Positions 27,668 through 35,532 of a stretch of 64,000 bases of DNA are shown here, in pieces. The number at the start of each line of letters is the position of its first letter. Positions within the stretch are counted from its first letter, which is position 1. This DNA is from Colwellia psychrerythraea 34H. GTDB taxonomy: Bacteria; Pseudomonadota; Gammaproteobacteria; Enterobacterales; Alteromonadaceae. The stretch lies in NCBI RefSeq assembly GCF_000012325.1, contig NC_003910.7, positions 2,790,001 through 2,854,000 on the forward strand, read 5' to 3'. The translations under genes and the position numbers were made by a program. Below the pieces are notes generated by a model. It did no database searches. It worked only from the letters and a program-made list of their open reading frames with translations, and was not told where the DNA came from.

Positions 27668-28132
27668 TTAAGTGTTTTTGTTATTAGTTTGAATGAATGA
27701 TTTTTTAGCAAGAAATAACAACAGCCCTAACAGTGAAAATGTAATCAATGACATCACCGGGATGTTGATAAAGCCAAGTAAATTAAAGTGGGTTTCAGAG
27801 CAAGGAATTCCAAGAACGCAGGGTTGTGCCGCTTCTGGGATAATGCCTGCAACAACTAACACATGAAATAGTGCAACAAACCAGCCAAAGATAACCAATG
27901 GGCTTGCGTAGCGAATAATGCTTACATCAAAAGGAAAAAGTGCCAAAGGCAGCATAATCACTAAAGGGTAAAGCGCAATTCTTTGATACCAGCACAACAC
28001 ACAAACGGGTAACTGCACTATTTCGCTAAAAAATAGACTGATTAAGGTGCCACTTGTAGCTAATATCCATGCGAAGAAAAGTAAATTCCATGGTTTATTA
28101 TTCTCAGCGCCAGCTGTTTGTAAATTATTCAT
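27668..28132 (-). CDS. DsbB/BdbC-family disulfide bond formation protein
   Basis: A protein of 154 residues with four membrane segments. The first cysteine pair is in VCVLCWYQR and the second in PCVLGIPCSE, as in quinone-reducing DsbB/BdbC proteins that reoxidise DsbA. The WYQR motif after the CxxC is the family's quinone-site signature. It precedes the DsbA-like gene on the same strand, which makes a redox pair, although a repeat element sits between them. ATG at 28130-28132 begins shortly before the first membrane segment. Confidence 0.9.
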   Translation of the reverse strand: MNNLQTAGAENNKPWNLLFFAWILATSGTLISLFFSEIVQLPVCVLCWYQRIALYPLVIMLPLALFPFDVSIIRYASPLVIFGWFVALFHVLVVAGIIPEAAQPCVLGIPCSETHFNLLGFINIPVMSLITFSLLGLLLFLAKKSFIQTNNKNT

Positions 28133-28260
28133 TTGCTTTTATCTGTTCAATATAAATGAGCGCTAAGTGTAACTAATTTTAGTGGTTGTCATCTGTATCA
28201 TTTTTGTAGCTTTACAATAAATTATCGTTAACTTTGTTTTAAGTCAGATAATTGACCAAA

Positions 28261-29259
28261 TCAATCAGGTATTACTCCCTCATACATAGCATTATCTATA
28301 TAGACGAGTTGTTGAAAAATGATATTAATGGCGGCTAAATAGAAATTTTGATTAATATTGGCATAATCATCAAATTCACTATGATAGTTTTTATGAGTAC
28401 CTACACCAAAATATATAAAAGGGATCCCTGCTTTACTGAACACACCATGATCACTTGCCATGAGCCAATTTGCTCGATTGACATTAGAGCCTACGCTTTT
28501 AACACGTCTGAAACCAGGCGTTAAGTGAATAACTGAGTTAGTCTTAAAGTGATGTTGAAGTTGAGTTAATTCATCAAGTTGCTGACTTGAAAGTAGTTGT
28601 GCAAGATCCTTTTTTAAAAAACGTAATTTTTTAGTTTTCTTGCTCCCTGCAATCATATCTAGATTTATGTTTACTTTAATCTTACTGAGTATATTTTTCT
28701 GCTCAGCAATGAAAGCTTTAGCCCCTAACAAATCAACTTCTTCGCCATCAGTAAATAACAAAATAACACTGTATTTCAATGGACTATTCTTAAGTAATTC
28801 AGCATAGAGCAATAAAGCTGCTACCCCTGAAGCATTATCATCTGCGCCGTTGTAGATTTTATTACGTTTAGTACCAAGGTGATCATAATGAGCAGTTAAT
28901 ACAATGTATTCGTCTTTTTGATGAGTACCCGGTATACAAGCAATGACATTAGTGCCCTGCTTGGACTGAAATAGAGTTGATTGTTTGAAGTGGTGGCGAT
29001 ATTGGTTGTTAAATGCGGGTATTGAGAGAGCCTTAAGCGCAGAAACAAGGTAATCCTGACTTTCAATACTGCCTGGGCTAGCAAATTTACGACCTAAAAA
29101 TTGATCTGATGATAAATTTTTTAAGTGCTCAAGCACTGATAAATTGTCTTTGTCAGATATAACTGGTGATAGTTGTACTGAGCTTCGCCAAGGACTACTC
29201 CAAGCTATTGATACATACAGCAGGCTTAGGAATAGCAAAGATATTATACTTCTATTCAA
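28261..29259 (-). CDS. M28-family zinc aminopeptidase, exported
   Basis: A protein of 332 residues with a hydrophobic N-terminal export signal and an M28 peptidase domain. Ligand motifs are in order: TAHYDHLG, GADDNASGVAAL, TDGEEVDLLGA, INLDMI and NYHSEFDDY. It should release N-terminal residues from peptides in the periplasm or outside. The only usable start is TTG at 29259, which overlaps the TGA stop of the upstream gene; there is no in-frame ATG until well inside the domain, so translational coupling is likely. It forms an operon with the TPR protein. Confidence 0.87.
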   Translation of the reverse strand: MNRSIISLLFLSLLYVSIAWSSPWRSSVQLSPVISDKDNLSVLEHLKNLSSDQFLGRKFASPGSIESQDYLVSALKALSIPAFNNQYRHHFKQSTLFQSKQGTNVIACIPGTHQKDEYIVLTAHYDHLGTKRNKIYNGADDNASGVAALLLYAELLKNSPLKYSVILLFTDGEEVDLLGAKAFIAEQKNILSKIKVNINLDMIAGSKKTKKLRFLKKDLAQLLSSQQLDELTQLQHHFKTNSVIHLTPGFRRVKSVGSNVNRANWLMASDHGVFSKAGIPFIYFGVGTHKNYHSEFDDYANINQNFYLAAINIIFQQLVYIDNAMYEGVIPD

Positions 29260-30440
29260 TGATTAGTTGTCTCATGGTATTTAAGGAAATTAAGTTTCGC
29301 GATATATTGCTTCTGCGTATCTTTCGTTTTTGTTAGCGCCACCGCTTTTTTCATAGCATATTTAGATAACGCTAATTTATCTTGCTTGTAATAAGCTTTA
29401 GCTAAGCCAAAGTAAAATTCATGTTGTTCATCATCAAGTTGAATAGCTTTCTTGTAATGCTTTATCGCTTGGTGATAGGACTGCTTAAAAAAAGCTTCAT
29501 TACCAAGTAATGCATGATAGTAAGGGTTTTTAACACGTGCTTTGTGTATAAATGCGTCTATTTTTTGTGCTTCCTCAGGTCGTCCTTGTATGGTAAACAA
29601 CAAAGCTAGATTACCGAGTGAGGTAAGATTATCACCTTGTAGGCTAATAGCATGACTATAAGCACTTTCCGCCATATCGTAATGACCAGAGAGTTTATAT
29701 AAAACCCCTAAATTTCCCCAAGCGGAAGAAAAATCACTATCGGTAATGGTCGCTTTTTTAAGATATTGGTAGGCCAGCGGGTAGTTTTTATTTAGCATCT
29801 CCTCTGCCCCTTTATTATTATAAAACATAGCAAGTAATGTATGCTTTTCAATAGTGTGAGAGGGAAAGCTTTTCTTTGCAACAAAAGGGTCAAAATCGAT
29901 TCGAATTTTTCTTGCTCCCCAAACGACGCGCTTATTAACTTCATCACTTTCTTCTACCAGTAAATTCACATGACCTGTTAATAAACTATATTGGCCATTC
30001 CGTACCCAATATTCAGGAACATCAACATCTTGAAAGCTAATGTTCATGCCCGCTTCATCAGCTAAAGCATATGCTAAGATGGTGAGTGACATACAATTAG
30101 CTAATTTATTATGGTAGGCCTGCCGTGCGGTAACATTGGCATTACCGTCGTAACTTAACGCGATACTCTCTTCATTAAACAGGTGATTAAGTAATACTCG
30201 CGCTTTTTGCTGGGTGGTTAGGTTATTACCTAATTTATCCTGAACCATGGCACGCATGCCATCGTCGAGCTGAAATATCTCTTGTTCTGTTTCGATATGA
30301 ATGGGTTTTAAAGAGAGGTATTGATAATCTAAGTATAAGTCTGTTGGCGAGCTAGCTTGGTTAACATGGAGGTTTTGATTACTTTGACAAGCAAGTAAAA
30401 GTGGAATACATAATAAAAGACTACATAAATTGCTTTTCAT
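29256..30440 (-). CDS. Lipoprotein with transglutaminase-like domain and TPR repeats
   Basis: A protein of 394 residues. The signal peptide ends at the lipobox LLLAC. A transglutaminase-like domain (about 60-190) carries a Cys in LANCMSLTILAYALADEAG and a His in TGHVNLLV. Then come four to five TPR repeats (about 210-370: AWGNLGVLYKLSGHYDMAESAYSHAI and similar). Such proteins are probably periplasmic scaffolds or peptidases; the function is not known. ATG at 30440 has GGAG five bases upstream; the longer frame starting at 30470 does not. The stop overlaps the TTG start of the M28 peptidase. Confidence 0.75.
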   Translation of the reverse strand: MKSNLCSLLLCIPLLLACQSNQNLHVNQASSPTDLYLDYQYLSLKPIHIETEQEIFQLDDGMRAMVQDKLGNNLTTQQKARVLLNHLFNEESIALSYDGNANVTARQAYHNKLANCMSLTILAYALADEAGMNISFQDVDVPEYWVRNGQYSLLTGHVNLLVEESDEVNKRVVWGARKIRIDFDPFVAKKSFPSHTIEKHTLLAMFYNNKGAEEMLNKNYPLAYQYLKKATITDSDFSSAWGNLGVLYKLSGHYDMAESAYSHAISLQGDNLTSLGNLALLFTIQGRPEEAQKIDAFIHKARVKNPYYHALLGNEAFFKQSYHQAIKHYKKAIQLDDEQHEFYFGLAKAYYKQDKLALSKYAMKKAVALTKTKDTQKQYIAKLNFLKYHETTNH

Positions 30441-30576
30441 AACCACTCCATTAACACGAGGAATGATCAAAGCCTATTATAAAAAATAATAAGTTGCTAC
30501 TTGAGTAACTAACTATTCATATTTAATTACAATTTATGCACTAACTAATACTTAATTTACAACGAAGTTTGAGCGA

Positions 30577-32049
30577 TTATCTTTCGCCCTTACCTAAGAA
30601 ATAGACAAAACGTAACGTAGTATTATGATCCGAGGTATTAGCATTTGTACTGTGGTAAAAACGCCAATCTAGTTGTAAAGCAAAGTTACTATTAAGCTTA
30701 TAATGTGCACCCACACCCGCATTAACTTGAAACCTTTTCGTTTCTATGTCTTTTTTCCACAACGTTTCACCAAAACCTGTCGTTAGGTAAGGTCTGAAGT
30801 CGCTTTCACTATTAAAATAGAATTGACTGTCTAAGCTATAGTTTTCATAATTAATTTCTGCAGGGCTGAAACCGTCGGTAAATTTACCTTTGGAGTAAGT
30901 CACTCTGCTTGAAAATTGACGGGTAAAATATAAACCTAAACTGTATTCAGTCGTAGTGTCACCCTCAACTTCCCATAAATCATCCAGCTCTGTCTGACCC
31001 ACACCATAACTAACACCAATAATACCAGTATCAATAGGATCTCTAGCTCTTGATGAACGTTTGGCAGTACTTGGCGAGTAATGACCGCCATCACCCATTT
31101 GTAAGGAAATATTGAAGCTAACTTGACTATCTGTTTGACCTGCATCACCGTAAGGGATTTCGTTAAAACTTACATAACCAGTACCAGCTCTGATAATTTC
31201 TTTACCGAACATGTTGTTAATACCAACACTCATACTATCAACTGGATCGAGAAAGAATAATGCAGTGCTACCCAAAATACTTGAGCCCCAAACATCACCG
31301 CCGTCTTCTCTAATATCCATTTCGGTATTAAATGCCCACTCACCATAGGCCCAACCAAGTACAGGGGTAATGACTAAATCTTGAATTGAAGGTACTTCAG
31401 CAAAGGCTTCAATGCCGTATTCCCAGTAGAAGGTCGACATAATCGTTGCGTATACGAATGAATCCCACTGACGATAGCCTGACTTACGGGCTACTTGATA
31501 ATACACACCACCAAAATAAGGATGACCGATCAGGTTTAACATGCCCGTGTCTCTGTCCCATACAGGGCCAGATTTCACGTTCTCAGTCCACTTATTAAAA
31601 ACGCCTTCTTCTTTATCCCAATTTGAGATATCTTCTGGTAATAAAGCAATTAAACCGATAACACCAAAACCGTAGGCAAAAATTGAGTTAGTTTGAGACC
31701 AAAGCCTGTCACTATCCTCACCATTTGGATTCGAAAAAATAGACACTTGATAAGGGGATTCGAAAAAATCATCTGCGGGTGATAAATTTTCAAAACGGGT
31801 ATTAGTCGCCATTTCTCGATAAATTTCATCAAGATTTTCAACGGTAATTGCGGGACTCAGCGCTACATCAGTTTCTGCTTGCTGTGAGCTAACAGGTACT
31901 TGCGATTCAATGTCTTGGCTGGCTTCTGCTTGAGCAAATGAGTGAAAAGGTAATAAAGAGGATGTTACGAGTGATACGGCTAAAGCAATACGTTTAATAT
32001 GTTGTGTATTAGCCTTACTGGAAGTTTTATTCGTATCCATAATGATCAC
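30577..32049 (-). CDS. DUF3943-family exported protein
   Basis: A protein of 490 residues with a signal peptide (about 20-45, ending SFA) and a DUF3943 domain around residues 150-330, seen in NLIGHPYFGGVYYQVARKSGYRQWDSFVYATIMSTFYWEYGIEAF style sequence (given here as positions only for the rest). The C-terminal half has alternating beta-strands ending in FVYFLGKGER, typical of a small outer-membrane beta-barrel. The start is GTG at 32049 with AAGGA six bases upstream, or ATG at 32040. It is single, leftward and just downstream of tRNA-Ser. The function of the family is unknown. Confidence 0.75.
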   Translation of the reverse strand: MIIMDTNKTSSKANTQHIKRIALAVSLVTSSLLPFHSFAQAEASQDIESQVPVSSQQAETDVALSPAITVENLDEIYREMATNTRFENLSPADDFFESPYQVSIFSNPNGEDSDRLWSQTNSIFAYGFGVIGLIALLPEDISNWDKEEGVFNKWTENVKSGPVWDRDTGMLNLIGHPYFGGVYYQVARKSGYRQWDSFVYATIMSTFYWEYGIEAFAEVPSIQDLVITPVLGWAYGEWAFNTEMDIREDGGDVWGSSILGSTALFFLDPVDSMSVGINNMFGKEIIRAGTGYVSFNEIPYGDAGQTDSQVSFNISLQMGDGGHYSPSTAKRSSRARDPIDTGIIGVSYGVGQTELDDLWEVEGDTTTEYSLGLYFTRQFSSRVTYSKGKFTDGFSPAEINYENYSLDSQFYFNSESDFRPYLTTGFGETLWKKDIETKRFQVNAGVGAHYKLNSNFALQLDWRFYHSTNANTSDHNTTLRFVYFLGKGER

Positions 32050-32133
32050 GCGCAGTCCTTAAGTATTAACAATGTTCAATCTCTTTATAATCAGCAATAG
32101 CTTTTTATATCACTTTTATAAAATCATAAAAGC

Positions 32134-32168
32134 AAAAAGCCGCTAACTTTTCAGTTAGCGGCTTTTTT
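32134..32168 (-). terminator. Rho-independent terminator of tRNA-Ser
   Basis: GCCGCTAAC and GTTAGCGGC form a GC-rich 9-bp stem with a 6-base loop, flanked by A and T runs. It lies just 3' of the tRNA on the minus strand and can also act in the other direction. Confidence 0.9.
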
Positions 32169-32173
32169 GAATG

Positions 32174-32264
32174 TGGCGGTGAGATAGAGATTTGAACTCT
32201 AGAAGGGCTACAAACCCTTGCCGGTTTTCAAGACCGGTGCTTTCGACCACTCAGCCATCTCACC
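32174..32264 (-). tRNA. tRNA-Ser (anticodon TGA)
   Basis: A 91-base serine tRNA including encoded CCA. The acceptor stem GGTGAGA pairs with TCTCACC, the anticodon loop reads CTTGAAA with anticodon TGA, and a long variable arm (GCAAGGGTTTGTAGCCCTTCT) is present as expected for serine. The T loop reads GTTCAAATC. It has its own promoter and terminator. Confidence 0.97.
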
Positions 32265-32303
32265 AAGTTACTTTAAAGAAAGATTTTGCTATTCCTCAAA
32301 AGT

Positions 32304-32338
32304 GGGCGCATTCTAAATACTGGTGTTCTATTTGTAAA
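32304..32338 (-). promoter_or_regulatory. Promoter of tRNA-Ser
   Basis: On the minus strand TTTACA (-35, 32338-32333), 17 bases, then TAGAAT (-10, 32315-32310). The -10 is directly followed by GCGCCC, a GC-rich discriminator as found in stringently controlled tRNA and rRNA promoters. Confidence 0.75.
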
Positions 32339-32748
32339 GCGTTAAATCTAAAAATTGTTAAATAAAGTTATATAAACACATAAATAGCGTATTTTAATAA
32401 CAAGTTGTCTTAAAAATCATCACTTCACGGTGTTATTGTTACACAGGAGTGTTAACAGGTTTATTCATGCCAATCGTTTAGCAAGCTAAAACGTAAATAA
32501 AGCATCCGTTATTATATTAATAGTTTTATCACGGAGAAGTAATGCAGGCACTCCCCCCAACCTTTAATAATATGTTGTGCTCCATCATGCCATTTCCTTA
32601 TTACTAAGTGATTTGTCAGTCTATGAATTTTTTAAATTAAGTAAAAACATATCTTTATCAATAAATTAATCCTATATTAATTTATTGATTTACTAAAAAA
32701 GATAAATAATAAAAAACTGATTTACAAATAACTCTTGAGGTATAACAA
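32339..32748. other. Intergenic before the SYLF-type lipoprotein
   Basis: AT-rich stretch with no open frame of note. At 32657-32689 it contains a perfect 14-bp inverted repeat (listed separately), and GAGGT seven bases before the 32749 start codon is the ribosome site. Confidence 0.4.
32657..32689. repeat. Perfect AT-rich inverted repeat, possible operator
   Basis: ATCAATAAATTAAT (32657-32670) and ATTAATTTATTGAT (32676-32689) are perfect reverse complements around a 5-base spacer, 60 bases before the lipoprotein start. No T run follows, so an operator or RNA structure is more likely than a terminator. Confidence 0.55.
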
Positions 32749-33327
32749 ATGACAGTAAAAAATCTTATTTTGGCCGGCGTAACCACCAGTTTATTATTGG
32801 GTTGTGCTACGGGTAATACCCCTGCTGATAAAAAGAAAAATGCCGTTAAAGAAACGTCTGAAGCGCTACAACAAATCTATGAAGATCATCCAACAGCTAA
32901 AGGTGTATTAAGTAAAAGCTTAGGTTATTTGGTTTGTACCGGTAGTGATAGTTATTTATTTGCCGCATCTACTGGTGGTGGTGTTTGTGTGCTTAAAGAG
33001 AATGGACAGTCAGAGTTTTATCGCTTTGCATCGTTAGGTGTTGGTGTTGGCATTGGTTTTAAATCAGTAGCTTTTGTTTATGCTTATAGTAGTGCTGAAG
33101 CGTTAAGACGTTTTAAAGAAGAAGGTTGGGATGCCGGTGCTCGAGCTGAAGCGAGTGCAAAGCACGAAGAGGAAGGTGGACAAGCCGCAGCGAATACTTC
33201 TTATGATGTTGATGGGGTAAGAATCTATCAATCAGCATTATGGGGTGCAGCAGCTCAAGCGACAGTGCAAGGTTATAAATTTTGGCCAACTGATTTTACC
33301 GATGATGTAGTGCAAAATGCTGAGTAA
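32749..33327 (+). CDS. SYLF/YSC84-like lipoprotein
   Basis: A protein of 192 residues with the lipobox LLLGC (Cys19). The rest resembles SYLF (YSC84) lipid-binding domains: a helical start (AVKETSEALQQIYEDHPTAKGVLSKSLGYLVC), then GGGVCVLKENG and a Gly/Val-rich strand region (LGVGVGIGFKSVAFVYAYSSAEALRRFKEEGWDAGARAEA). It is probably anchored to a periplasmic membrane face. The family's role in bacteria is not established. GAGGT precedes the start, and a clear terminator follows at 33399. It is a monocistronic gene. Confidence 0.68.
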   Translation: MTVKNLILAGVTTSLLLGCATGNTPADKKKNAVKETSEALQQIYEDHPTAKGVLSKSLGYLVCTGSDSYLFAASTGGGVCVLKENGQSEFYRFASLGVGVGIGFKSVAFVYAYSSAEALRRFKEEGWDAGARAEASAKHEEEGGQAAANTSYDVDGVRIYQSALWGAAAQATVQGYKFWPTDFTDDVVQNAE

Positions 33328-33398
33328 AACTAGCAACCTTATGCCTATTGCCTTGATGAAAAGTAACTAAAGGCATTAGGTAGCTTAGCTAGTGTATA

Positions 33399-33431
33399 CA
33401 GTGAATGAAATTAATGTCATTCACTGTTTTT
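33399..33431 (+). terminator. Rho-independent terminator
   Basis: CAGTGAATGA (33399-33408) pairs with TCATTCACTG (33417-33426), 8-base loop, followed by five T. It ends the SYLF-type lipoprotein transcript. Confidence 0.88.
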
Positions 33432-33794
33432 CCTCCAACACCAACTAATTTATCTTCCTCCCCCTCCCCACGCTTAAATCTAATGATGTCTGTTCTTGTA
33501 TCAACCTTGAAATAAATTTTTAAAATTCACAGAGAAATCAGATCATATTTCGGACCATATTTGAGACATAGTTGACCTAAGTATCTAAAAAGATTAATGT
33601 CTTCTTATAACGTTCAGCTGAAATTATACTTTACAAATTTATCGCTTATTAAAAGGCGATAATTAATAATTTTAAGCCAATTGCTCCTTTATTAAAGGAC
33701 ACAGCTGCAGCGAATAAAATGTGCTCATAGCGCAAGACAAGGTTTCAAACAACAAACTGCTTTATGGAATTTATTTTAACAGGGACAATCATTC
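33432..33794. other. Intergenic before the 33795 lipoprotein
   Basis: 363 bases without a recognisable gene, repeat or RNA. AGGGA at about 33781 is the ribosome site for the gene at 33795. Confidence 0.4.
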
Positions 33795-35309
33795 ATGATT
33801 AATAACAATAACAAACTAATCATCTCATCAGTGTTCGCACTCTCACTTACCGCGTGCGGCGGTGGTGGCTCTGACACCCCAGAGGTACTACTAACACCGG
33901 ATACCGTAGAAAAACCAGTACCAGTGCCTATAGCAGAACCCGCGCCACTCCCCTCTGAGACTACTATTAGATCAAGTGGAAAAGTTATTGATGGCTATGT
34001 CGTCGGCGCAACCGTTTGGTTAGATTTTGATGGGGATGGAAAATATGACCAACAAACAGAACCCTCTACCGTATCAGGTGAGTCCGGTGATTACAGTTTT
34101 GAATTCTCTGAAGATCAAGCAGCATGTGTCCCGTATTCAACCACTTATGTCGACGTTCCCGTAGGCGCGATGGATCTTGACCTCGGTGAAGTTACTGAAG
34201 CTTACCAAATGTCATTCCCACCATCCATCGAAGCAATATCTGATAATGATATCCGCAACATTTCACCACTCACCACGGTTATTTGGGGACAGCTAAAACG
34301 CCAACTAAAAGCTAGCGGTAAAGGCAATTTAACTTGTGACCAACTTAAACAAGATAGTGCCCTTCGCAACGAAATAAAAAATGAAGTTGAAAATGTGATG
34401 CTTAACTTGGTGCAGCACTACAACCTATCAGAAGAGCAAATATATTCCGACTTTATCGCCTCTAAAGATAGTGAAACGTATGACCATGCTCAATCAATCG
34501 TCAAAGGTCTAAAAGCAGCATATAAACACAAGAAAAAGCTTGAAAAAATTTACCCTGACGCAGCTGAAATACGCGTCACTGTGTACCAAGATGCAGTCAG
34601 AGATGAAGAGCTGGGATTCACAGATGCGTGGTATCGCGATGAAATTATTTTCCTTGAAACAGAAGATTTTTCAGAATTTGTAAAACTTGCTGACGATCAA
34701 TCACTCTCTAAGGTTGATATAATCCTATCTAAGTTTCATGAAAGCGGACAACCTTGGGGCGATCAAAACGTTGGAGGATGGTTACGTGTTCGTCAAGATA
34801 TCTATCGTAACGATGATAACTCTTATCGTTGTGGCAATGTAGAACGTGTCAGTTTCGAAGAAAACAGCGTGCTGTATGAACTAAGTAATATCGTACCCAC
34901 AGTATCATTTGCAACAATAGAAGAATGCTCAAATGATAATCTAGAAAATCCTTATGAACGTAGCTACTCATACCGCTTCACCGAAGGAAATTCAACTTAC
35001 TCTACTGACTTTTACTTTAGAGAACAAAACGCAGAGTTCACGGCTCTACCTGATTGGATCAACATAAAAGACAAAAGCGACATGTTAGCTGCTACTGAGA
35101 TAATCAGCCACATGTCTTCCTTTGCCATTGGTTGGGAGCAAGATGTGCTTGTTGATACCGATTACTGGCGTAAACGCCTAGAATACGACAACATTATTAT
35201 TGACAAAGATAATCAAAATAACTGGGTCAAATCAATTAAACAAGAAGACAACACTATCCTCTTTGAATGCAGTGTAGATGGGGTGGTTTGGGTTACCTGT
35301 GAAGGCTAA
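33795..35309 (+). CDS. Large lipoprotein, unknown function
   Basis: A protein of 504 residues. The signal peptide ends in LTAC with Cys21 followed by a Gly run and a Pro/Glu-rich linker (about 25-55), the usual tether of surface lipoproteins in these bacteria. Residues about 58-105 (GKVIDGYVVGATVWLDFDGDGKYD) form a short beta domain with a DxDxDG calcium-type loop, as in SdrD/carboxypeptidase-regulatory-like modules. The remaining 400 residues are mixed helix and strand with paired cysteines and match nothing I know. It is a single gene; codon use looks like its neighbours. Confidence 0.7.
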   Translation: MINNNNKLIISSVFALSLTACGGGGSDTPEVLLTPDTVEKPVPVPIAEPAPLPSETTIRSSGKVIDGYVVGATVWLDFDGDGKYDQQTEPSTVSGESGDYSFEFSEDQAACVPYSTTYVDVPVGAMDLDLGEVTEAYQMSFPPSIEAISDNDIRNISPLTTVIWGQLKRQLKASGKGNLTCDQLKQDSALRNEIKNEVENVMLNLVQHYNLSEEQIYSDFIASKDSETYDHAQSIVKGLKAAYKHKKKLEKIYPDAAEIRVTVYQDAVRDEELGFTDAWYRDEIIFLETEDFSEFVKLADDQSLSKVDIILSKFHESGQPWGDQNVGGWLRVRQDIYRNDDNSYRCGNVERVSFEENSVLYELSNIVPTVSFATIEECSNDNLENPYERSYSYRFTEGNSTYSTDFYFREQNAEFTALPDWINIKDKSDMLAATEIISHMSSFAIGWEQDVLVDTDYWRKRLEYDNIIIDKDNQNNWVKSIKQEDNTILFECSVDGVVWVTCEG

Positions 35310-35316
35310 TGATTAA

Positions 35317-35350
35317 ACACAGGAGGTGAGAATAAACTCACATCCTGTGT
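35317..35350 (+). terminator. Hairpin after the 33795 lipoprotein
   Basis: ACACAGGA-G-GTGAG pairs with CTCAC-A-TCCTGTGT around AATAAA, seven bases after the stop codon. There is no T run, so intrinsic termination is likely weak. Confidence 0.5.
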
Positions 35351-35532
35351 ATTCAGTAAAAGGTTGTCGATTATCCATTTTGGATGAAAAATAGACAGCC
35401 TGTACTTACCTCATAAATAATCCATTAAAATAGCCTCAACCATACTTTTTCATGTAAAATCCCATCGATAAAGCATCATGCTTTCACATTGCTAAATTCA
35501 AACCATCATTAGTTATCTGGAAAATATAAATC

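Noticed and set aside
32174..32264. tRNA-Ser as an integration site for a genomic island
   Set aside because: No duplicated tRNA end and no integrase were found on either side.
33795..35309. 33795 lipoprotein as part of a secretion or toxin system
   Set aside because: No partner genes, no repeats or toxin motifs; only a lipoprotein signal and a short calcium-type loop are seen.
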